Part shown: piece after piece, positions 25,306-37,300 of the stretch
Numbering within the stretch: position 1 is the first letter of the stretch
How the letters are laid out: each line of letters starts with the position of its first letter
Source of the DNA: Oxyruncus cristatus
Lineage: Eukaryota > Chordata > Aves > Passeriformes > Cotingidae
Reading direction: 5' to 3'
DNA length: 64,000 nucleotides
Assembly (NCBI GenBank): GCA_013399855.1
Contig: VXAY01005956.1
Coordinates: forward strand, 2,215,319-2,279,318
Position numbers and translations under genes: made by a program
Notes under the pieces: generated by a model
Database searches by the model: none
Seen by the model: the letters and a program-made list of their open reading frames with translations, nothing else
Told to the model about the DNA's origin: nothing

Positions 25306-28300
25306 TAGAATAAGCTCTACCAAGTGCCTCATAATAATTAAGTTCTTAACTGAAAGAACTAATTATGTTGAAAGTTATCCTATTGGGAAACAGGTACCAA
25401 AAATTGTGAGATCAGCACAAGCTAACCTCTGTTACCCATAACAGGATTGCAGCTCTCCCATCCATTCCTGATCCTGAAACTTTCAGCATCCTGTTTATTC
25501 CTGTTCTAGGCAGGAGATGTGACACAGAGCACACGCTGTGCCTCTTTTCTCAGGCACAGTGACTTGGCTCAGCATTTCCAACCCCGCTGTTGAGCAGAGG
25601 TTCAGAGACAGCAGCCAGGTCCCAGGTCCATTCAGAGCAGTGCACAGGTGCTCAGGAAAGCTGGATAAGGCCCTTAGAGTATAGATGAGCAGAAGTTTTC
25701 ATATTGCTTCAAGGAGGCAGGAGACTGGCATTGTATCCTCTCCTGTAAGAAGTGCACAGAGGATGTTAAATGTCCTTTATGAGGCACTGGGCAGGCAACA
25801 CCAATGGCATGAACCCCAGGAGATGGGGAGGCTTGGTTTTGCCACAGCTGATTGGGATTCTGAATTATATATACAGTTTCCAGAGGGTCTTTCATTCATC
25901 ATTTTATATTGAGCGAACAAGTGATTTCTGCCCTTCCCTTCTCTTATTCAGAGGCCAGTATTAACCGTGTGCATTTCAAACAACTGCAGCAGTCCTACTA
26001 AATTTACCCACAGTTCCAAACATACGTGGAGTATCATAGCAGTAATGCCCTCATTCTGTCATATTTGCTTGAAATGTGTGTATTTGTGTATTAGGTAGTT
26101 TTACCCTTAGTGGAAAAAAATAAAAAAAAAGCAGAATTAACTGCTTCTCAGTCTTCAGACAGCTTCATTCTGTCAGTACTATTAAAACCCAGAAATAATT
26201 GCTTGGAAATCAGGGATAATTGTCTCAGGGGCCTGTTGATACCATTTTCCTTATCATTTTGTTTAATACAACTTCTGTTGTATTGGCTCAGCAGTACTTT
26301 TTTAAACGTTCTACTCCAATGGAAATCTTGTAAGAAGAGTAAGGGCTTTAAAAATAAATGGGAAATAAATGAATGGACTTGATAAATAGAAAACTTATAT
26401 ATATATTTTGCTACAATAAAGTCAGTCAGTGCTAAAAAGGCTTTGCATATATTCCATGAATACAGATAGATCATATGATGTTGGTGCCATAAACACTAAA
26501 AGGCAGATTCTTGACTCGCCATGGCATAAAGTGGGATGGTTATGGCTTCCATCTCAGAGGGAAAATATTCAAGACCACAAACCAGTGGCTTGGAGCATGC
26601 TGCAGCATTTAAAATTCTCTTTTCAACAACAAATTTACTGTCTCCTTACAAATTGCTTTGTTGCTGGGAGGATTTTCAGTTGTATGAAAACTTCATATAA
26701 TAAACCACTGCTGTTCAAATAAAGTCTTTATTCCTGCTCCTACTGAATTTACATGGGCTTCAGTGATACAGGATTGCAACAAAAGGGTGCAAATGGCTTG
26801 GACTATCTTTGGTGGATGCATTTCATCCCTTTGCAATAAGAAAGGAAAAAAATAGATAATGGCTGATATTTTTAGAAGAGTTGTCCTTACAGCCTGGATT
26901 TTCTTTCATACTTAGCATGCCTTAGATTGGAAATTCAAGGGTATCAAACAGCAGTGAGCAAAAATAACAATACATATTTTACACTTCAATGGCTCTTTCT
27001 ACCTGGGACTCTCAGAAGTCTAAATACCAGCTGATGGAATCTAATGATTTGTGAAAAACATACAACCCCCCTTTTAGCAAAGGAAGAAACAAGTCTGTAA
27101 TTAATATGACTCATCTGTATGACTTTCAAAGCACTGTTCTAAGTTACCTGATTTCCCAGTTTGCTATTCTTGTTATAGAAGGAAATGAATGACGTCCATT
27201 TACCACACTTACAGTCTACTTGTGGGCACATTTCCTACAGGGAAATCCTCACCTTCCTAAAATTTCTTCTGGATAAGCTCACAATTATGCAATTATTGCA
27301 GGGATGAACTGCCCTGTTTGATCAGTTGATATCTGAAAAGGTTCTTTTAGTGGAGTCAGTGTAAATGAAGAAGAGAGGTAGTTACTGTTGGTTTGTTTAT
27401 CTTATAAAGGAGAGAAGTGTGGATAGGTACGAATTGGGAGTCAAGGGGGCTCACCTGAAGCAAGAATACAGGCTACATTGTCTTTCTGTCTGCTTAGCAC
27501 AAAACAAAAGAGTAAAATGTGCATCTTTATTATTGCAGAGAGCAAGTAATAAAAAAGAATGATTATTTACTTGCTCTAGAAAGTAATATCTTTGGCCCTC
27601 CAAATGGAGATTAATGGTGTTGGTTCTGTGATTAAGATGTTAAAAATCCCATTCAGGAAAGCCTTTGTTTTGTGCATTGTATTTTACATTTTGTCAGCAG
27701 AGATCACAGGAGGTGGATGGAGGAAAGTCTGTGTGGGAAGGGGGTCTAGACATCTCCAGCTGATTGCTCATTTATCTTTACATGACTTCTGCATTAGGGA
27801 TGACTGGAAGCTGTGCTGTACAAAGTGGGATGGCTGCAGAGGCACCTTTTCCTGATGTGAGCACCTTGGAAAATCTGCCACTACTGAGTCTGCTACTCAG
27901 ACTGGAGTTACACCCTGGGAGCCGGGATAGAGGCTCCAGGAGATCATAAGGATTGCTTGTCCTTCTGGAACTGAGTGTTCCTTAATTGCCTGAGGCACTG
28001 TTTATCTGGACAGATGTGATTGGTGTCAAAATACCCGCAATTAAAAAGAGAGATAAATCCCCAAATTTTATAAACTCACATCATGACTTGTCTGGGTAAA
28101 ACAGTTTCTCATGTTGGCGCTGCAAAAGTGACCATTTAGATGCCTTCTAGAGCTGCTCTGAGCTTGAAAAACAAATAAGCATTATCTGCTTAAAAATACA
28201 TGTATTTCTTTTATGACCAGATATTAAAGAGGTATGGTTCAACACTTAGACACCACCAACCCTTTGGAAATGTTACCTTTTTCTCCTAAGAACTTTCATT

Positions 28301-31300
28301 TACAAAAGGACATGTAAAAAAGATGGAGTGATTTGTCTTGGTGAATAAGAGCAAAGTGAGGTCACTCCCTATGAGCAGCCACTGTTATGATAAACAGATC
28401 ATGAAGCCACGGTTGGCTAAGCAGAATAATTTTAAATACTTTGCTAGATACTCACAGCTACTGTACATAGCTGGTGCTGCCTCAGAGTGATCAGCAGAGG
28501 TTCACAACACTTGGTGGAACCTCTTGCTTGCTCACTATTGAGTACAAAACCACTCTGAGCCCCCTCATGGTAGTAACTTCCAGGCATCTTCCAAATTACT
28601 CTCTCTCTCCTGTACTTTTCTTAGATTTAGTTGAGTAAATGAGATGAACAAGTATTTTTGCTACTCTGCAGACTGCTGGATCTTTCTTTTTGTGCAAATA
28701 TATCCGAATGTGGCCTTTCACAGCTGGAGAGAGTGTAACTTTCCTGCTGGTATGATGTGTGCTGCCACTGACAATTCATCTTGCTACAAACTCCATTTCT
28801 GGCTAAGCTACCTGTGTTTTAAAAGGAACTACAAACCTCAAGACACCTGTCTGAAAAGCTCTGTTGCCTCTGAGAAGGTAAGGAGGGAGATGAGGATCTG
28901 TATCTTAGGAATCTCTGTGGGATTCCAGGATTTGCTAAGTCTTGCTAAAAAGATGGTTTTCAAAGGAGGAATCTGGGCACAGACACAGGAAATTTGGTAC
29001 AGAGTTATCTGAGCTGAGTATCTTCAAGAAGAGAGGTGTTTTGGGGAGATTTTAGGCTCAGGGAGCCCTGAGAATGTGTGGCAGAAAGGAAGGATGTGTA
29101 GGGAGCTGCATACCACTAAATGTATACCCTTCTCATAAAAAAAAACCCCAACATATAAGAGAACATTTCTTGCTTCTTTCCTTTGATTATTTTTTTCTCT
29201 TGACAAGAGCTTCACTTTGCCCTTAAAGCATGGAAAATTCATGTGTTTCTACAAGAAGCTTGAAGATCCGTATGGATGTGACTTGAAAATAAAAACTTCT
29301 TTGGAGGTTTCATCCATTTCCTGTTCAGTAAGACTTTTAGCTCTTGATTTGACGTGGGGAGAAGACTTGTCTAATTCACAAAGGCATAAATACTCTGCAG
29401 ACAATGGCAGTTTGCTGAGGTGGGTGAGATGAATCAACTCATGGTGGGACTGATTTCTTCTGCTAACTATAGAAAGAACAGTGATGATTAAACTAGACAG
29501 GATTGCTCATGTTTAGATAGCTACTCTTAAATGACATGAATCCCACATGAATGACAAAATCAAACAGCCAAAAAAAGCAACATTTATTATAGAGAATCAT
29601 CTGTGGAGGCAGTAATGCTTATAGTTCATCTCTCAAAGGACTGTCTCTATTATCACTGGAATTTAAATCTCTTGCTGCACTGGACTAGAGAGAACAGTAC
29701 TGCCATGTTTGGTAAAGAGATAACAATTCCTCTGCTTTAAAAGGGTAGATCAGGTGCACAATCTTTAAGAACAACTCAGGCACTGATCTCAAGGGAGGAA
29801 TTTTGTTTAAAAAATAATGGTGTTACATGACCCACTTTGTTCTCAGGGCAGAGAGAGTCCAGTGGTCTTTCTTCCATCTGTGCTTACAGAAAGGACTTGG
29901 GAGCCAGGGTCAGTTAATAAGCAAGACAGGGCTCATTTGTTCTTTCACTGTTGAGGTCATTAGGGAGTCTTGTCTCCCTGTCTCCTGATTGGGATGGTCC
30001 TGTTCATGCATTTGGGACAGATTACTATTTATCTCAGTCTAGAAGCGCAAGGCTGGTTCTGTGGCACTCCCCATCTTTACTACACCCCCCAAACACCCCC
30101 CCAAACCCCCCCCCCGTTAAAAAACAAGTTGATTTCTGAACATTGTTCATCACAGAGGAGGCAAAATTAACCATGTGCTGCAGAACTAGCAGAGTAGAGC
30201 TAAATTACTTAAAGTAGTTATTCCCCCTGTTTTCCATCCCATGAAAAACAATACTTAGCTAATAACATGGTATTGGGAATGTGTTTTCTTCTACAAGGGA
30301 ACGGGGACTGCATTCAGAGGAATATTTGTTCACCCAGTAGAACTTCACCTCGTGCCTCTTTCCATTTCTGTAAATTTGGGAGAACTTCAACTCAGCATGA
30401 GTAATGATGTGAAAAAAACCCCACCATTTGGAAACTCTGGGAGACTTTTGATGTGTACTTTTCAGGTGGCAGCAGTATGTGTGCCCCAGACAGAGCAGCA
30501 GTACATTCAAGGAGTTGTACTCTGGGATGCCAGTTTGTGTCTCAGCAGCTGCACCACTGGATTCCGGTTTGACCTCCAACACAAAGTACTTCCTCTTATA
30601 TAACCATTTTAATATTTATCTTCCTCTGTGTCCTTGTTGTCTTACGTATTTTACCTGATTTTTAAACAACAGTGGCACGTTATTGAGTGCAATGAGATTA
30701 GGAGTGTCAGGGCAGGCTTCTAGAACTCTCTCGAGGAGAGTTGTCTGTGCCGTTCACACTTTTCCAGTCAGCTGAAGCACAGAACACCTCAGACTGAATT
30801 CCTTAGCCCTTAGAATGGGATTGCTAGAAGACTGTTGGATTTCTTACCAGATTAGCCAAATAAGAGAATGTAGACAGCTTTGGATAGATAGACATCACCC
30901 CAGTGCAGCTGTTTGAGTGTGTGTGCCCTGCCAGCAGTTCTTTGGGAAGCAAAAAGGCAGGTGCCTGCTGTCTGGTTTGGTTCTGCTGAAACCCATCAAA
31001 GCCTGACTGTGGAATGTGAGATGGCATGTCATGCTGGAGGAGCCTGTCTCTATGTGTGAGTGTGGGGGTCCCTCCTAGGAGGGCAGAGCTCTCCTTTTTG
31101 GTGCTTCTGTGTCTTCTGTCCCTTGTTTCCCCTTAGCAGAAGCAGCCTGGCTGTTACTCACCCTGACCACTCAGCCCAGAGGCAGCAAAATTCAATTCGT
31201 TTATCAATCCAATTAACTGAATTAATAAGCAAAATCCAACAGATTAGAGAACTGGCATTGCAATCAACATTGCTAAAAGGAGTTACTTCAGTGAAGGGGA

Positions 31301-34149
31301 CATGCTAGTGTTATTTCCATGCTCATATTAATACGGAAGAAACTGTTGAATGTATTATTAAATGGAATCTCATATAATGGCAAGTGTTCTGCAAAGATGC
31401 TGGCAAGACTTGCAAAGTTTTGTTAATTTTCCTCAAAGCTTTCACAGCCTTCGGTGTGGCTTTTTCACAAAGCTAAACTTAGAGGATTAACACCGCTCTC
31501 CTCATGGTACTCTGTTTACCAAGGGAACTTTGGTCAAAGGGAGAAAAGTGGACAACTTCAGACTTTTCATGTCGGTGCTACTTACAGAACAAATATCCAT
31601 TGGCAGGGTAAGAGCCTGAAGAAGAAGAAAAGCAGCTTTCTACCTATTGTGCAATAAATCAAAAGGTTCCAGTGAATTTCTTTGAGAGTTAGCAAAACTG
31701 CTTAATCGAGGATTTCAAAGGGTGATCAAAACTGTTTTCAGTTATTCCTGACTTGCACTTGTATCATTCCAGACTGAGCTGAGTCTTTTTCCCTCGTACA
31801 TTCCTTTATTTAAAGGCAATAGAAAGAAGAGAAAGCAGTGAATTTCAATTATCAGAATCCCAATGTGTGGGAAATATGACTTCAATTCTTCCTCTGGAAC
31901 ATGTGAATAAGAGCAAATAATTACAAGTTCTTCGCTAATAAAAAGCAGAGGAATAAAGAAACAATAAGAGAACATTTTCAGAAATTGGATTTTCGTTATC
32001 TGCAATAATCCAGGAAGCTTATCTATTGTGGAAAAAGCAAGTCTGATTCTAATGTGGCATAAATATTTGCATGATAATAAGTTTATGTATTTCAGATGGA
32101 GACAATATATTGCTCACAAGGAAGAAACAGCTGTGGCCTTTCCTGGGAAAATGCGACTTTCTAAATTTGACTTTGTGCATGTCCCAAGACTCTACAGTCA
32201 AGTTTTCTTTGAAAGTACATTTACTGTTACAGTGCAACTACCACTGATTACAGATCCAAACTCTGAGGGTGGCAAAACAGGTAAGCAAGAGCTGTTGACA
32301 AGCTTTCATCTTTACAAATAAGTAATAAGCCCCAAATGGAGAATACATGGAAGGATACATTGTATTTCTAACTCTAAGAATTAAACGGCTTTGTGAAGCA
32401 CCAAGTGTATAATTCTACTAACTGAGGAGTTTTATTACAGAAATTAGTTGTTTACATCCCATAATGAACTAGGTAGGGAACTTTCAAAGATCTCTTTTTT
32501 TTTTTCAAATGTGACTCAAAATTCCAGAGCAGTGGCAAATTGTATTGGTTCTAAAGCAGTGAAATGAAAGTGGGCAACTTACTGCATTGTTTATAGCACC
32601 GATCCATTATTGGTATAAATGTTGATCGCTTAGGTTAAGGGGTTTACAAAACAAAGCAGCTGCATCCTCTGCTACTATAAACCATAACAGTGATGTTTAT
32701 GGAGCTAAACACCTTACAGCAGCTGAGGATCTAGATATCCTTACTTACTGTTATTCATAGGAGAGAAAAAAATTTCCACTGAAAATCTCAAAGATGAACA
32801 TGTTAAAAGGATCATTGAATGTCTACATTCCTTGATCTACATTTTTCCCAGAACTTAAAGAGAACAAGTCTTTTCAGGGACTGTTTGAACTACTGCTTTT
32901 GATGTACTTCTGCTGGTCCAGGACAGATGGCTTACACTGCACTGCCAGAAATATTTTGTGGTGTAGCATGTATCTTATGTTCTAGATAAATGGAATCTAA
33001 ACAACTGCCAATTATCTAGAAGTATGAAATTGTGCATGGGATCAGAGCACTTACACATCCATCCAAAAAAACCCCAATGTCATTTACAGTCTAGAAATCA
33101 GGAGTAATTGTTCACATGTCCCATTTTATGAATCAGCAAGAAAATAAGAGCCTTAGTCTTAGCAGTCTCAAAACTGAGATGGGCACAATATCTAAACATA
33201 AACCAAAACAACAGTGAATGAATTTTAGTTGGTTAATCAAAAGCAAATTTAAAAGGCAAGGTGAAATTATATCTCTGCTGTGTTGAATGGATATTGTGAT
33301 ACAGATTCTGGGAGCATGTAGGCCTAGGTTTAGAAATCAGCTCTCTGTTGCATGGAAGCATCAGATTGCTAGGCATGACACATCCACATATGTTCCAGAA
33401 GACTATAGTTGAAAAATGGTGGGGTTTCCAACATACAGTTGGATTTTACAGTATGTAGTTGGGGTATATATGGAAAAATATGCCCATAATCTCCATTCAA
33501 TGGACAAGAGAAGTATTGCAGTTACTGTGGAGTAGAAAAAAGGTTACAGAGTATGGAGAAGAGGCTGAAAAGGGAAGTTGAATGAATCTCTTTCTCTCCT
33601 CAGAGTGCCAGGTTCCTATGTGGCAGCTGTCTGCCGCTCAGAGCATCTCTTGGCTCACTTGCTAGCATAAAAGCTGTCTGCAATAGCCAAACTGACACAA
33701 TAAAAAAAGGGTGAATAAAAAAATAACTGGTATGCTAAGAACTATTTCTGAAAGGATTATATAGGGCAGAAACAGATGATTCAGCTCAGCCAGAGAGGAA
33801 AAACTGAGGAGATGGGATAGTGTGTATTTTCAACAGTTTAAAAACAGACTGCAGCTTTTCCCACCCTCCCCACTTCATTCCATGCATCTCATCTCCTTTT
33901 ACAAGGAGACAGTATCTTTTCCCTTTACCAAGTAATCTTCATGGTCTGTTTTTAGCTGCAAAAACAGAAAACTAAACTAAATCTGACATGTGCACACCAC
34001 CTTCTTAGATCAAAAACCATACACCAGGGTAAGAAGCAACGCACTATTGCTGCATTTGGAAGAAGCTATAAAGCCATGAGCACTTGCTTTGAAAAACAAT
34101 TATACCTAACAATTCTCAACAGTAAATCTCACTAGACGAAGGCAGAAAG
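25306..34149. other. Gene-free interval
   Basis: Unique-looking, AT-rich. Contains the C-rich tract at 30085. The 122-codon plus-strand frame at 28644-29012 has no recognisable domain. A fragment at 32709-32735 (TTACAGCAGCTGAGGATCTA) resembles a word of the old amniote repeat seen at 50094, but is too short to call. Confidence 0.6.
30085..30115. repeat. C-rich tract / minus-strand G-quadruplex candidate
   Basis: Three cytosine runs of 6, 7 and 10 bases are separated by AAACA and AAA. On the minus strand this gives G10-TTT-G7-TGTTT-G6, enough guanines for a stable G-quadruplex, and the plus strand could form an i-motif. Confidence 0.8.
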
Positions 34150-34296
34150 TATCATCCTCCTTATTTAATGATGCAGAAATTAAAGCATGGGGACACAGGT
34201 ATGCGTTGTGCAAGGGCACCGGCGGAACCAAGTAGAGAACACTAATTTTTCAGTTCCCAGCAAATGAGCTTTTAACTAGGCCCACTGCCTCCCTCT
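34150..34296 (-). mobile_element. MIR-like SINE fragment (antisense)
   Basis: The plus strand resembles the reverse complement of MIR. It runs from an ATCATCCTCCTTATTTAATG segment (the antisense of the segment before the core), through GGGGACACAGGTATGCGTTG and CAAGGGCACC, to a CCCACTGCCTCCCT end. The order and spacing of the words fit MIR, but divergence is high, as expected for an insertion older than the bird-mammal split. A related amniote SINE is possible. Confidence 0.55.
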
Positions 34297-34301
34297 CTAA
34301 G

Positions 34302-34320
34302 CAAATAAATAAATAAATAC
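34302..34320. repeat. (AAAT)n microsatellite
   Basis: Four to five AAAT units directly follow the MIR-like fragment; simple repeats often grow from SINE tails, but here it abuts the antisense head, so the link is unclear. Confidence 0.8.
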
Positions 34321-37300
34321 AATAATATAAACAAGGTCCTCGGTAGTTCCTTTTTAGGCATTCACTATGAATTATCCATTAGGACTCTACTGCTAGGAAT
34401 TATTCCCATGCATTATTTGCAGAACAAAAAGAAGCCATGGAAAACTTAAGCCACCGTCAAACAAATTTGTAAACATTGCATTACAGAAAAGAAGGACACA
34501 TCAATAAATAAGAATTATCCACTCAGTTGTAGTAAGTAGTTTATGAGTCGGATGCAATGATAAATATGGTATCAGAAAACACAAGCTAAAAAATGTACCA
34601 CTAATTAAAGCGTGAACTGTAGCATTAAGCATTTTCCCCATTATCATTGTCTTTTCACATGAGCCATGCTTTATGTCGGAATTACAGTAAACCTGCTCTA
34701 ACTTTAAGTCTGGGATTTCTCAGCTCTCCAAGGGAATTGCCTGTACAGTTCCCTTAGCCTTTAGGAAAGCAGCCTGTGTACCATTTCCTTTAGATGTTCC
34801 ACAAAAAACCAGGCATTTGTGTAAGCTTTTTGAGTCATAAACTGAAGTCCTCAGATTTCTGGTAGTCTCCTTTTAACATCTTGACAGTTAAGACAATTAC
34901 AATCTACCTTTTTCTCCCTTCTCCCTCCTCTGCTCCCCACTATCTTGCACAAAACCACAAAAAAACCCCTACACAACACTGTTAGAATTCCATTTGATTC
35001 ACTAGGAAGCATAATAAATCCCTCTGAAACCTTCAGGAAAAAAAAGCCCAGAAAATTTGAAAGGCTTTTCCCAACCTCTAGCTCCCTCTCTTTTTTCTAT
35101 TGTAAGTAAGCATGTAAGCTGAATATTATAAGGTTTTACATAGATACTTATTAGCGTGTATTTGTTTCAAGTTGGAATACATCTGAATAAAATCAACAGC
35201 TCAGCAGAACACAGCAGATGTGATGGGAGCAGTAAAGCTTTGGTAAAGCTTTGCTCACTTGAGTGGATCACTGAGTTTCTGAAACTTCTGACTTGTTCAA
35301 GCCTCAGCTGCCTGGTACTTGAGGAACTTGGCTACTTGTGAAATAAGATAAAGGAAAAACAAAGACTTTTGCTGAGCATATAGCATTTGCCCTCCATAGC
35401 AAGAATTCAGTCAGGACTAATCAAGAATTAAAATTCAGAAGAGAGAGAATAAACCGAAGATTCCAAGTAAGAGATGTGACAGACAAAATGTCCCATCACT
35501 CGAGTATTACTGAAAATCTCATACTTGGTGACTTGAGTATGAACTTGGAGTATGCTGACTTCAGTTTTATGGCAATGAGCCTTCAGTTTGGAAAACTCCC
35601 AAGTGACATTTTAAGTGATAGTAAGAGGACATAACCATTTTTCTCTCCCCTCTGCCACTCACAATTGAGCGAGTTCAATAGGATTGCCCTTATTTGATGA
35701 GATTATTGTCACTCATGCCAATGCACCAAATCTGTAACAATTCCCTGGGGAGAAGAAAAACAGTTTATAGCATGGGAAATAACTGCCTTAACTCCACTTC
35801 CTTTGCCTCTCAGTTGAGAGGCTCTTAGAACTAAAATCAAGATGTTTAAAAATAGACTCAGCCATATTATCAGTGATCTCAAGGGGATTTTTTCCAGGCT
35901 TTTGTATGGAAATAAGTTTTATCTCAAGAGGGGATAACTGCAACAGGTCTGTATACATTAGTTGTGCTTTTTTCCAGTGCAGACAGCATTCTTAAAAAGG
36001 CTGTACTGCCTCCTACTCACAAGGTAACTGGTGTCTAACACTTCAGGAGAGCAATGCACACAGAGGGCAAGAAGAGACGATACGAGGAATCTGTGTTGCC
36101 AAGATGCAAATCCTGTACCTGGTCTGTCACCATAAAGAATCAACATTGTCATATTGCAGACACTTTGTTGTGCTGCTGTAATTGCTGTTATACTGCAAAT
36201 ATGGATTTACGTTACCTTGATTGCTACACTGTAGTGCCACCTTCCCTCTTAAGATCAGCCACTATGTTTGGCATTGCTCTTGTTTTGCAAATAGCTACAA
36301 ATACTGATCTGAACAGTTTGCTGAAAAATTAGTTTGTATAACAGACCTTAGAAGTTAAAAGTCTATGGCATTAAGTGCACAAATGTTAATTCATTGCATT
36401 TTTTAAAATAGAAAAAAAAAAAAACCCAAACATTCAGGAATACTGCAACTAGTTCTACTCTTCCAAAGTTCACCTTGCTTACTTTTTCCAAGCATAGTGC
36501 ACAACCAGTGGTAATGTAGATGTGTGCACATGGGGTAACAATCAGAGATGGGGACCAAATTCTGAGTGATTCATTGTATCCTTAAAAATAATGGAAGTGT
36601 ATCTAGCCTCTAATTTCATCCCTCCAAATGGTTAACAGGATGTAACAAAATCTGCTGCTGCACTCAAAGGGGTGTCCTGTGCATTCAGGATTTCAGGGAA
36701 AAAAACCCCACTTTTATGATGCCTTGTTTTTCAAGCTTCACTCCTACTCTCGAGTCTATTTGGTGTTTAGAATGACTGCATCTCCGATTGCCACTCCAAC
36801 ATTTCTTTCACTCAAAACAATCTATTCATCTGTATTAATAAACACGTCAATCTACTGGTTCAAAAAAATCCAACCAACCCTCTAAGAACACAAAAAACCC
36901 ACAAAAAAACTTCTCATTAATCCACCTCCCTCATTAGCTAGGATTAAAAACCTTAGTCAAAATGCTTGGCCTTGTGCCCAGAAAAGCTATGAGATCAATA
37001 ATCCAAACAGACTTAATGATGCTCTTAGAAAAGAATAACTTTTGTACTTCTCCTATGGAACGCTTTGAAAAAGTGAAGGGAAATATACCACAAGTGTCAC
37101 ATCATCTGCATAAGTTAATTTATCTGTTTTTTTTGGAATTGGGAAAAGAGGCTTTTTTTTTTTTCCTCTCTCTGTTAAATGACATTTATTGTCTGTAAAA
37201 ACAGTAATATGAAAAATCACAAACTGTATCAGTGATTAGCCTATAAGAACCTAAGAAGGTTCATTAAAACATTTCCAGTATTTCATTTCACTCATGAGCA

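Noticed and set aside
28644..29012. 122-codon plus-strand frame
   Set aside because: No similarity recognised and no clear splice or promoter context.
36054..36332. Cys-rich 92-codon frame that could suggest a small secreted peptide
   Set aside because: Cysteines are clustered irregularly, there is no signal peptide, and the sequence looks like chance translation.
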